Part shown: positions 26,090 through 38,100 of the stretch, piece after piece
Layout of the letters: each line of letters opens with the position of its first letter
Position numbering within the stretch: the first letter of the stretch is position 1
DNA from: Struthidea cinerea
Taxonomy: Eukaryota > Chordata > Aves > Passeriformes > Corcoracidae
Length of the DNA stretch: 64,000 nucleotides
Direction of reading: 5' to 3'
NCBI GenBank assembly: GCA_013397865.1
Contig: VZTI01001048.1
Coordinates: forward strand, 1,426,464 to 1,490,463
Notes under the pieces: generated by a model
The model's input: the letters and a program-made list of their open reading frames with translations, nothing else
The model's database searches: none
What the model was told of the DNA's origin: nothing
Program-made: the position numbers and the translations under genes

Positions 26090-29000
26090 AGATTGACCTG
26101 CAGATTGCACAATTAATGGAATCAGGTATGGAAACATGGTGGCTATGTTTGGACACTTTTGGTCACTGGGGCACTTTGGATAGTATTCTTACTAGTGGCA
26201 AGTTTTGAGCTCCTATGAAGACTTATTCCTGAAAACTGCAATGTGTTCTCTTGTTTTGGAAGTAGATCTACTGGACACTTACACATTTGGTTTAATATTA
26301 AGTCATCTAACAACACAAAATTGCAGCCAAAGGATACTCTGGATTTTTTTGGTTTTTTTTTTAAGAATATAAATTAAAAACACATGACTTCGTTCTATGA
26401 GATTAAGGCAGCAATGGAGAATATTGTGCTACAATGTGCGTTAGCTGTAGGTAATGTTCTATTCTCCTTTATCATGTTTTTACATTTATAATCAAAGGCC
26501 AACATATTATTGAACTAGACTGGCTGACTACAAAATCTTATAATGGAGAGATAGGTCTTGTGTGATAACCTTGTTACATCAAAGTTGAATTTCTCGCCTT
26601 ACAATATACATATATTCTATGAAAATTAAAAAAACTGGTAAAAATATTAAAATATTTCCTATACAGAGGTACCCTTATCTAAGTTAAATTCTAGTCACTG
26701 CTATAAAAAGGCATTAAAAATTAAGTAAAACACTGTTGTAAACCAAGTAAATGCTCACTGTAAAGCTCTTATTTGTAAGGCAAATCTTCATCAGACCTAT
26801 TAGGATTTGTTTTCAAAATACGCTGTTTGGAGGTTCTCCCTTTGTAACTGATATTGCCCATAGCAAAGGAGAGCTAAGTCTTGCAGAAAGGTTCACAGAG
26901 AGTGCAAGGTAAATTACAAATGCAGGTCACCTGCACATTTGATGCCTCTTGGCAGTGACCAAGAAACAATATGACACCTTCAAAAGAAAGCCAGCTTAAG
27001 GCTTTGTAACTCGCTTAATTCACTGAATTTTTTCTGTTTCCTTATAATGAAATTAGGCAACTCATGTTTAGTACAGCAGCTAAAGAAACACCTTAAAAAA
27101 GGAGGAAAGCAAAGCACGCAGGTGACTCAATCTTGCTGTCAGTGCTTGGGCAGGAAAGTCCCCTGTTCTCATGGAAATTAATGCAGTCATGGTTAATGTA
27201 CACGAGGGTTGCACTGCTGGACTGAGACTTAAACCTCTCCATTTCTTCCCTGCTCTTCTCAGCCATTCACATCTAGACACCTCCATGTCCTTCTAAGAGC
27301 GCAATTTCACTGAACACAATCATATCTGTGTCATTTATATTCTTCTGGTGGTCTTCAGTTTCTCTGCCTGGTTCTGCTCATCAGTCACACAGTGACTGCA
27401 CTCTAAGCACATTCTGTTTTTAAATGCTGAAGGAAAACCAATCAAATGCTGTACTTAAAAGCGACTGTATTACCCTGTTATGTTCTTTTACTGATTGAAA
27501 TGTTTTTATTGCCCATGTAGCTCTCTGTAGTAGTCTCTGATGAATTTAGATACACCTAAATTTGGTCTAAATTTGACCAGTGCCACTGTACAAATTAATC
27601 ACTTTCCACTGATTAGCTAGGTAAGCCCACAGTCACCAACAGGAGCATGGATATGAATCAGAGGAAGGTAGCTGAGAGAGTCTCCCAAGCTGTTCAGGGG
27701 TCTAATCTGAAACATCATGTTAGCCTTTACATTAAGATCAGGTTCTTACATGAGGTGATCTGTGGACCATAACTATTCCTAGTACTGAGAAAATAAAGTG
27801 TGTTAGAACAAAAAAGTCCTAGTTTACTGCTCCAAGAGGCTCAGGTTTCCCACATAATTTCTGCAGGTAGGGCTATATATTGTAATTTGTTGAGCTGTGG
27901 TAGCTTCTAATGTCTGAGTCCTTCAGGCTCATTTTAAATGTTTTAACATGGCACTGCAAATAAAATATTTTTAAGTCTCACCTCTTTTGAAATTGTTGGA
28001 CTACAGTTTTAATTTGGTTCTTAGGAAAGAAATTCTTAAACATTTGCCAATTCCTCATGAAACTTAGTGAAGCAGTCCAGGATATGAATGAAAGCTATCT
28101 ACTCCCATCAAAGCAAGTATCTGCTAATTAATGCTCTATAAATTGGAAGAACTGCAAAAGAGGCGTTAACAGGAAAAGAACTTTTGATGTGGCCTCCTGC
28201 AACCTAACAGTACAAAATAAACTTAATTAATGTCAAAACAATAGCATAAGAAGTGAATGTATATACAAAATGTTTGGGCTTGACCCTTTTAAATAATAAC
28301 ACTTAAATGGTATTTTGCTGAGAAGAAATGACCAAGTACAGGAAATCTCCTCTGGGACAAGTACATAAAACACACATTGCACGTGCAGTTAGGGAACATG
28401 CACAGTAGTCACAGCCAAGTAATTCTCCTACATTCTATATTTAAAATATCATGTTTGATCCTGGATATCCTGCAGAATCCCTCACTGTGGTAAGATGTCT
28501 TTCAAGTGTTGCCAGGGTGTGTCTCAGGACAGCATGGAACACAAGAAGGACTGAGAAAAAAGATACGGGTCAAACAGGGGCCCAATACTAAATAGCACTA
28601 GTGCTTTTTGGGCTATTGCTTTGAAAGGCCCACTGTTTCTTCCAGAAATCTAAATCTGTGGAGTTTTGGTAATGTAGCTTTAGAATTGTTCCAAGGATGT
28701 GAAGAATTATCTGGCTGAATGACAGCAGGGAGGGGTAAAAAGAGAGAATGGAGGATCTCTTTCCTTGGTGCTAGCTAACTTTCTGTGGATTGATGAAACA
28801 TTATGGATCACAGGCAGGTCTTTTTCACTGGTCAAAAGAATGGTCAGAAGAGAGATACTGATATCTGACAGCTGCTTCCTTTATCAGATTAAGAAAAAGC
28901 TTTCGAGGAAATATTTTTTAGAACTGTCAAAAGAGCTCTTTAATTGCTTCACTGAATTCTTCCCGCAGGCTTGTTACCCAAACAGCCAACATAATTAGCA

Positions 29001-32000
29001 AGCCAATGATTCTGTGTCTTGAATCAGCTTGTACCAAAACTTTTCTTCTTTAAAAAGTGGGCTGCTTACTCAGTCAGCATATACTTGCTATTCCATGGGG
29101 TTATCTGGGAGAGTGGCATTCCCCAGAGAGAGTTCTTGAAATAGGTACAGCTGAGGGTGAGCTGCTGGGCTGCAAGTCAAGATAGAGTTAGGGGAAGACT
29201 TGCAGTTAAGTGATATGGATGATAAGGACCTGACTGGAGGTTTTGGTGTTTTGCTTTTTAACTACAAGTGTTTTAACTGAAGGGAGATGAGTATCTTTGT
29301 GGCATTTGACATTTTCCATATTGAAAATGTATTTGGGAGCCCAAAGCAGGTGCCTAAGAGGAAGTGGGTGCCCGTGCTATGGCTTCTTATTGGACTGTCT
29401 GTACCATATCGCTGAGTGGAGGAAATGAACATAACCTGGTCTTCACAAAAGTATTTGTCATTTGAATAGATGCTAGTTTGTGTCTAATGGCATCATTCAT
29501 CATCCAAGAGGCGTGAGGTAGTTAATAAACTTATTCTGTGGAGAATTGAAGACATTTGTCTCTAGAACAGGAGAGACAAGAGAAACACAAGAGACAACAG
29601 AAAGTCTCTATTTGGGGGAGACTTTCTTTGGGCAACATCTTGCATTTAAAGTCTACCTATGCAGTCATGCGCTGTGTATTGTCTTTTTTATTCAGGCTAA
29701 TTCTGGTAATAAGATTCCTACTTTCTTTGATATGACTTTTGTCTTCTGTATAGATTGCAAGATCTTTACCTATAAAACCTCAGAACAAGGAGGCAATAGT
29801 GCAATGCAGTCCTGAGCTATAAATACTACACTAAACCTAAGAAGTTATACAATAACAGAAATAAAAATAATGCAGCAGGTAACCTTGGGAGTTGGTATTA
29901 AAAATACAATCAAACCCAAACACACTGGGTAAAGCTGATTTTACTCCCATGCTGTGGTAGCTTTGCTCCTGTGTCAGAGCAGAGTGGTGAGGAAATGTGA
30001 CTTTTCCTCTGTGGGTTGTGCTGTAGGGATGGTGCTGATGGGGTGTATCACAAGTGCTTTGGTGTAGGTTTTTAGCATTTCCAATCATGAGCCAACCACA
30101 CAATCTGTAACGTGACAACCTGGTAAAGCTCCACGTTAAACAGCCCCCAGGAGTTTCAAAACTTGGTAATTACATCTATGCTAAGAAGATTTTGAGCCAT
30201 GCCAAGCCAGTGACTGAAGCAGCTGTATTGTTGAAAAGTAGGCTTTAAAACAATGGAAAGATTCTCATGTAGTTTGGCAAACAATAAAAATGAGATTAAC
30301 TGGGAAGTTGGTGGGATGGCTTTTTTGAAGCCTTTAACATATTTTCACTATTTAGCCTCTTGTGTAATTACAGCATTAGAACTGCAACATTTGGAATTCC
30401 TTTATTATTGAAATATATTTAATAACAGGGTTTAAGCAGCTGTTGGCCATCAGCTGGGCCAGAAAATAAGACTTCCTTTATAATTAGAAGAAAGTATTCT
30501 TTGGGTTTAAAACCCTGTTTAAATACAACTACTGTTTGTCACAGAGACTCTTCAAGAGAAGGACAACACTTGGTTCATTCTGAAGTATTGAATATGTTGG
30601 AGGAAAAGAATGAATAAGGAGAGAAATTTCCCTTTCATTATTTTGAACAGAAATCAATGTTAAATAGAAAAAGCCCAAAAACATTTGGCACTTTTAAACT
30701 CGGCTATTTTAAAAAAGAAAACAACTCAACAAAAATAGTTTTATAAATAAAAAAGGCCCATCTGTTTAAAAGGTCTTTTTTAAAAAGAGGAAGCACTACA
30801 TACATTTAAAAGACAAGCTCAATTGAATGTATAGAGACAAAAAATATCAGAGGTAATGTCCAGAGGTAAACTCTGGGTTGGATCCAGCTGAGAAGCTACT
30901 GCCTCTGAAAATTACTGTAGACCTAGAGATAAATAATTGCAAGAACTAATTCAAAGCTACTGAATGTAGTGATCACTTGAAATGTACTACAGTGACAAGT
31001 GACCACAGGATAAGAACAGCACCCAAATGCAGAGTTTGTTCTGTATCTTCTACTTTGCATAATACTACTAGAGAACAGAGCTGGAATAGGCTTACAGAGC
31101 TGTGTGCCTAAAGTATGCTTTTAAGTTATTCAACAAAATCCCACTACGTTTTGGTAGGTGAATCCTGGTTAAATTATAATAATAGCATGTTCACAGCAGG
31201 AGAATAAAGCCAGTTTGGTTTTTTGTGCCACTTCGTAATTAAATAATTCTAAAAATTATCACTTCCTATGTATTTTACATTCTTTATTTGGAACAAAATA
31301 CAACTAAAAGATGAGTGTCTGTCTATTTGGATGTAACTTTCATGCTTAGCTGGAAAAGTCTGTGGAGTGTGAATCATATGATAAAGCCATTTCAATTGTT
31401 GATATAAGGGAGTATCTCTTTCATGAAGTACACTGTGATATTAAGCTGTGTTTTGCACTTGTAACTGTAACAGGAATTCTGTTCCTGCTGCTCTTCAGCT
31501 TGTGTAATGAAATTGGTCAGAAAAATGCATGGACATGTACAGCAAAGACAATGTTCTTCACCTAGAGAAGGAACTAATAGCAAACCACTGAAAATGAAGC
31601 ACCGAGTCTTCACTTCAGAAGGATGCAAACTCGCATCCCAAAGGACAGTATGGCAAGGAAGATAATGACATGAGTACATAGTTAAAATTGTTCTTTTGTC
31701 ATAACTGAGGTGTACTCTTTCTTTAGATCTAAGAATGCTCAGGTGTTGTTAGTTTAAAATAGGTTGTGAAATGAATATCTGAAGTAATTATTACTGTCAG
31801 AAAAGTTTAATTCACTTCTTCACAATAAAAAAGCACTTAACTTATGCTGATTGCTCTTTTCCTCTGCTTCTCCCTCCTCCACTTCTGCCAATAGCAAAAC
31901 TCACAAGTTTTGGTCATGTAGGGATCTCATGGCACCAAAGGATGCAGGAAAAATTAAATGGAGTCTTTAAAGATCATTTGAAGCCAAGTAATAGAAGGGA

Positions 32001-32155
32001 GGCATTGACAACAGAGAGCAGATGTCTTCCCTCAAAGAGTCAGTAGATAAGCTCTGAGCCAGCCTGGGCCAAGCATAAGTGAGGGAGCTTTGAACTTGAC
32101 TTTTCCATATTCTCAGTTTAGCTGAACTTGGGCTTTTTCCTTGATCTGTTGGTTG
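26086..32155. other. 3' flank and probable 3' UTR of SLC6A2
   Basis: No further protein-coding exon is recognised. The part next to 32156 must hold the SLC6A2 3' UTR on the minus strand; its far end is uncertain. Open frames of 67-95 codons (for example 29546-29815, 29837-30118 and 31392-31679) are not supported by any family resemblance or splice context. Confidence 0.5.
31283..31288 (-). terminator. SLC6A2: Candidate SLC6A2 polyadenylation signal
   Basis: AATAAA on the minus strand (TTTATT on plus), about 870 bases past the stop codon. It is one candidate; a weaker ATTAAA lies at about 31806-31811. Neither has supporting transcript evidence, and a longer 3' UTR is possible. Confidence 0.25.
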
Positions 32156-32179
32156 TCATATTGTTAGCCAGTGTTGGAG
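32156..32179 (-). CDS. SLC6A2: SLC6A2 last coding exon: LQHWLTI and stop
   Basis: 24 coding bases: seven codons (LQHWLTI) and TGA at 32158-32156. The acceptor is cttccttacag/CTC with a good pyrimidine tract. Human NET ends LQHWLAI, so this completes a 617-residue protein. The terminal hydrophobic-x-hydrophobic pattern (L-T-I) fits a class II PDZ ligand, as in NET and DAT of mammals. The 3' UTR continues to lower coordinates; its end is not fixed. Confidence 0.9.
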   Translation of the reverse strand, partial: LQHWLTI

Positions 32180-35100
32180 CTGTAAGGAAGCAGAAGTGGT
32201 TGTTAAATTACATCATTGATTCAAATGATGATGCCAACAGATACATTGTTTGACAAATCTAGAGTTATGAAGAAGTTTCAAAATGATGGATAGACTATCC
32301 ACTCTGTAACTAAATTTCTGTGCATTCCAGTTTGCAGTGAGAAAAGCACTGAATATAAAGGATACTTAGTCAGCTCTCAATTCAGTTTTAAAACTCAGAA
32401 CTGTCAGACGTATATGGGAATAAAATATTTGTATTTGTTTGGTTACAATAGACAGTGTTTTGTCTACAATCTTAAACATTGTGCACAAAACACTAAATAC
32501 GTTTTAGCACTAACAAAGCCATTCCTAGCTGTTCATTGAAGATGGCAGCAAATTAAAATGCTCTCATGTTTGGCATGGCTTGAGGTAACTTTAGTAGTTT
32601 ACTTCTGAGGACAGCCTTTTCTAATTTATGTGAAATTAATTTGCTACCTTTTTGTCATAGATTTGTGTTCAGAAGACCAGTACTGTGGAATGGCTGTGTA
32701 TAGCCCTTTTACATAGGATCATCTGCCCCTGGAAACACTGAGTTACAGCAGGAGCAGTAAATCAGCTGAGGGCAGAAAGAGGTGCTATGCTATTCCATAT
32801 TCTTGGCCTCATCAAATAAATTGTGGTCATGAAACAGGAAGCCTGTTTGTGCTTTTGTTCTGCATTCCATAAATCTATGGGATTATTTCCTTTAAAAAGC
32901 CAAATTTACTTCAAACAATATCTTTCAGAATAAGCAAAAGCCAGATTTATTTTTTCGGTATCAACATATAAGCTACCACTGTAAAATCTGGGTCATGTTT
33001 TGTGGAGGTGTGCATAATTCCAGTTGCTTTCAACTTTGAAGACAGAAAGTGGTCCAGCATGAATGCTGATAAGTGTAACAAGCTTCACATTTGCATCCTT
33101 TTTATCTTGTACATAAAGGAGTTTATTTCAATAAGCTCATTTTATTTGCTAAAAGGAAAACAATGTTTGGAAACATATAGCGTATTTTTCACGGCTTATG
33201 AAGTCTCCAGTGTTTTCACTCAACTCTAGTCCTGTGGAGAAAGCCAATTCCATGTGACCTGGCACCTCATGTCATGACATTAGAGGTAAGCTCTGACATT
33301 GGATATTTGTTTTGCTGTTTACCATGTGTTGTGGGACATAATTGCAGTTTAGGAAACACGACTTCAGGTTGCTGTGCAGTAACTGAGTGAGAAGCCATGA
33401 CCTCTTCAAATGCACATGATCGTTTGGAAATACCTTTGTATTTTGTGAAGCCAGATCTCACTGTATTCAAACACAACCTAAAATACCAGATTCAGGTGAT
33501 CTGTAAAACTGAGGGCTCTCCTCAGTCAAAGAAGGAAGGTCCCAAAAGCCTTCCAAAAGAGTTGATGCATATGGTACTGAGCCTCCTGCCTCTTGTCATG
33601 CTGGCAGGAATAAAGAACTACAGACCTGCAAAGGCATTGACTATGAGGAGATTGGTGCAAACCTGTAGTTGTTGCTAGAGACAGGAAAGGGTTGGTATCA
33701 GGAGAAGAAGCGTGTGAAAGGTGTACAAACCTTAAACTGCCTGACATTTCCTTGGGCCACGAGTTGGTGCTCATTTTCAGGTGTGATGCAGTAAGCTAGT
33801 CTCTAAACCAGACAGGAAGAAGAGGAAAAAGTCAGCCATATGAAGTGGGATTATGTATGTAATCCCCAATGTATAGTGGGGAAGTAGCATGAACTTTATT
33901 TAAAATGGTAACTCAAATCTTTAATATCTCTGCATTATGTGCCTTTATTCAGTCACTGAGAGAATAAGCCTATTATAAGCCCTTGGGTGTTAGCCTTTAA
34001 TATAAGAAGCAACAGTAGAAAGTTTATGCAAATACTAAGTCCAAATATTTAGCAAGTGCATATAGAAAAGAACATCAGGAACAAGTTGGTATCACAGGTC
34101 TTAGATCCCTTAAATTCATGTTTTTCTGTTAGTGCTGTAAGAGGGTTGGCCAGTCCCAGAGTGGGAGAGGAAGGAGGTATTGGTATTTCACAGCTTATCT
34201 CCCTTGTTTACCCCGTGCTGTGCCCTTTGAGATCGCATGTAGATTTTGGTTTATTAGGAAGTTTCAAGCAATTTAAGGAGTTCCCATTAGATTAAGATCA
34301 TACCTTTCCCCATCCTTTTAAGAGCCACAAGTTAGGGAATCATATCTTGTGCTAGTTACTTGGATGTAATATATTAGCCTTTTGCCATAATGCTCATGGG
34401 GAAACGGGAGAGTTGCTCTTTGCAGGATCAGTAACAGACAAACCAGAACCTGCTAACAATACAAAATGAATGAGAGAATGTGGTTTTGGCCAAAGGCTTC
34501 TGCATCCCCGTATCAGTAAACTTGAGCAAGAGGGCAAAAGCCTGATGGGCCAGTGCAAATTATTCTTTGAGACTTAAATGCGTGTAGAAAATGGGTTTGT
34601 AACATCTCCAGGATGGAACAAAACAAAGGGCTTATAGAACTGCTGGAAATGAGATCTAGAAATTGTGCACATCATTGAGATGTTGGAGCTGACGAAAACA
34701 GGGCAGCTGAAGAGTTCCAACTTTGGGGTGCCTTTCTGAGGTGAATATTACATAAGATGACTGTAATGTTTCAGAAACAAGACCTTTGTTCCTTTGGGTC
34801 TGCTGGCTCAGTGTGAGGGGAATTGGACATGTGTAAAGGTTGAGATCCTATTTTCGGCTTAATTCTGTGTGTGATGTTGGTTCAGTGGTTTGCCTAAGAG
34901 CATCAGTATCTTGCTACACCATTGTGTAACTGTATCTGTTGGAAAGGAGATCAGTAGAACTAGGTGTCAGTCAGTGGGTCTAGATTAGCTTATAAAATTA
35001 TGACTTGTGATGGGAAAAGAACCAGTGCTGTATAGTGGTGAGGAGGCTTCTGAGCACCATTAGAGATTTTAAGACTATAGATAATAGTGAGGCCATGTAG

Positions 35101-38100
35101 ACAGTGAAGATAAAGTTAATATGATGGTAAAAACAATATGGTTAGTGAACCTTAATCCTGTGCCATTTTGAACTGATAAATAAAAGTACAGAACAGTTTG
35201 AAGACCATACCTCATAGCTGAATATGAAAATACCATCATTTGTACATTCTTTGTTAATAACAAAAATCTCATCTCATCAATTGGATCAATTGCATGCATC
35301 AAAAATAATTTTTCACAATTATTATGGTGCTGTCTGGAAAGCTAATTTCTATCTGGAAACTCAAACAGAATGCAGTAATCCTACCTCAAACCACTGATCC
35401 ACCTGACATATGGATTCAAAAGGTCATTCATAAGTAATAAGTTTTGGGAGAGAAATAAACTGCCAACTTAGACCCAGCCATTTCATTTCACAGCAACATT
35501 TCATGACATTTGATTAGTGTTCCACTTACTTCTTTAAAGGTCCCACGCACATTCATAAATTTATAGATGATATAGGCAGGCACAAGGATCATTGAGGATA
35601 ATGCTATTCCCCAGCCAATGCGGTTTGCCCAGAGAGGGAAGGTGTAGTCGTCGTAGGTCAGAGGCTTGAAATTTATTATGCTGACTATCACAACAAACTG
35701 GAGAAGAAAGTATAAAATGAACCACAGTTTTAAGATGAAGAACCTTACTGGGAAACTGATTCCAGGTGTTCTATTAGGCAACCACCCTAAGGTATAGCTC
35801 AAACCAGCTTTACTGTTTATCTTCAGCTTGTTTACTTTGTGCCTCACTGCTTAAGCTGTTGAAGTTCTTGATGTATTTACAAGTATTAACAGTTCATTTT
35901 AGCTGCTCTGGACACAGATTATTTGAAATTTTGATGGGAAGTTCAGGTGATTGTCTGCTACTGCCTCATTTAGACTTTATTTAGAAGCTTCGCACCCATT
36001 TTTCAATGAGAGACGTAATGCAAACTCCAGCATGATACATTTACTGAGGAAAGGTAGAGCAGCCTTATGGCCTGGAAAACAAAGCTGTTTTTCCTTCCTG
36101 TGCTGCCCTATCCAGTGCTAGGTGCAAGAAGGAAAGAGTGGGGTACCGCCCTGCTTCTGTCCTGTTAAGTCCATATGGGTTGTGTAACATGCAGAGTTCC
36201 TTGATTTGGTTCTTGGGGCTATATGTTCTGCTCCATATTTCAATTTCAAATTAAAATATTTTGCACCTAGGATTTCAAAGACTACACCAGGGCAGTGTGG
36301 TTTAAAGGAAGATGATAGTGTGGAATCTGGTTAGCAAAATATTAATTCTATTTTGAGATTTTTCTTGGGATTATGTACATAGCTGAAGACAATATGGAGA
36401 AAGAGCTTCAAGAACTTCCAGATGGAAAGAAAGAAGTGTGCATTGTGATGGCTGAGAGATACATTATCTACAGATTTATTCTGACCCTTTTGTTTTTAGG
36501 CTTTTCTAGGAAGCTATGGAGGCTCTTTCACCAAGACATCTTAAACTACCTGAAGGTTAGACTGATGGGCTCTGCACCTTTAGCTAGATGGTTACAACTC
36601 TCATTATAAAATTTAAATTTTCAACTGTCTCCTTGTGTGCAAAACCTAAGGATGCTTGCTGCAGCATTTTTCCATTCTGCTTGAGTCAGCCTTCTTGAAG
36701 TGCTGCAAAACATAGTTCCATACAAGTTCCTTTATAGAACTACGTTTAAAAGGATGGTTAATACAGGCTTGGTAGGTGCCTATGGATGAATTGGGGTCAT
36801 GAGCTTTTATGCTGAAAAGAAAAAGTGGACCTGTCCTAAAAGCCTACCCAGTGTATATTCTCAATACCAGCCCAGCTTTAAGAATGCACAGCTTTAATGC
36901 AAGTAATTGTCTCCTAAAATCATAGCAAGGTCAAATTTCCATATTATTATCCCAACCTTTTGATTTACAAATATGCATAGGAAGAGATTCCAATATAAAA
37001 CTTTAGGTTAATACTGAATCTAACCTTTACACAAAGCAACCAAATGCACACTGTGGGATTTTTTTTTCCCTAATGCAATGGAACACTTGTTTTTTCCAAC
37101 AGGCAGCTTACAAGGTATATTTTATACCAGTCTTCAGTGTTTCACAGACCTAATTACAGGTGTAGTTGTATATTAGTTTTCCTAAGGTGTCATTCCACAA
37201 TTTGGGGACCTTGATATCCTCCAAAGAAAAATACATTCTTGCTAACACAATCTCTTATCCCTGGCTAGCTTATTTTCGCAAGGGAATGGTTTGTGTTTAA
37301 TATGCACAGGTGCTGCAGGGATAGGGAGGACACTGCCTAAGTGTTCCCTAGGAAAAGCTGCCTTCTTAAAATCATGCTAAAATGAAGGAACAGAAGACCA
37401 CAACCACCATTAGCTTCTCTTTCACAACTGAAATGTATTATACAAAATATAACCTGCATATAATTTCAAAGTGAAAAAAGATTTAAATTGGAGTATCTTC
37501 TGTTCATCCCAACAATATCTGGCACAGCAATAGGTATCTTGCTCTTGGTATCTGTTGTGTATTCTGGGAAGCACCACACTAATATTCTTAACATGATGGA
37601 ATAATTATCAACACTTACCAATAAAAAAGCAGGACTAACAAATTTCCAGCACAATCTCCAGTAGAGGCCTGGTTTGAAGCCCATCATTTGTTGGATGTCT
37701 TCACTGAATCTGTCCACACCTAGAATAGATGTGAACAGATGCAAGCACGAGACTGACCTCAGTCTAAACTGATGAGATGCTGGCATCCCCAAAACATTTT
37801 TTTCAGAAAGCAGACATGAATGACTTCCAAATCAGAAGACATAAGAAATAACAACATTAATCTCCTTTCAGTGTCTAGACATGTCTTTGACATCACTTTA
37901 TCCAAGACTTAAATTCCTGTGAGCACTTAAGGCCTGTTGCAGACAGCAGCATTACCACTCAAAAGAGGCATTTCACAAATATCTAGAATTTAAGTTGTAA
38001 ATGGGACTCAATTTTTAAATTGTAAGCTAATTCCTCCATGTTATTACGAGTACACTGCAGGCAAGTGTAGACCCTTACACAAACTGGTTCCTGATAATGA

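Noticed and set aside
25946..26208. Open frames rich in Phe or Lys around 26046-26085
   Set aside because: They are translations of the poly(A) run.
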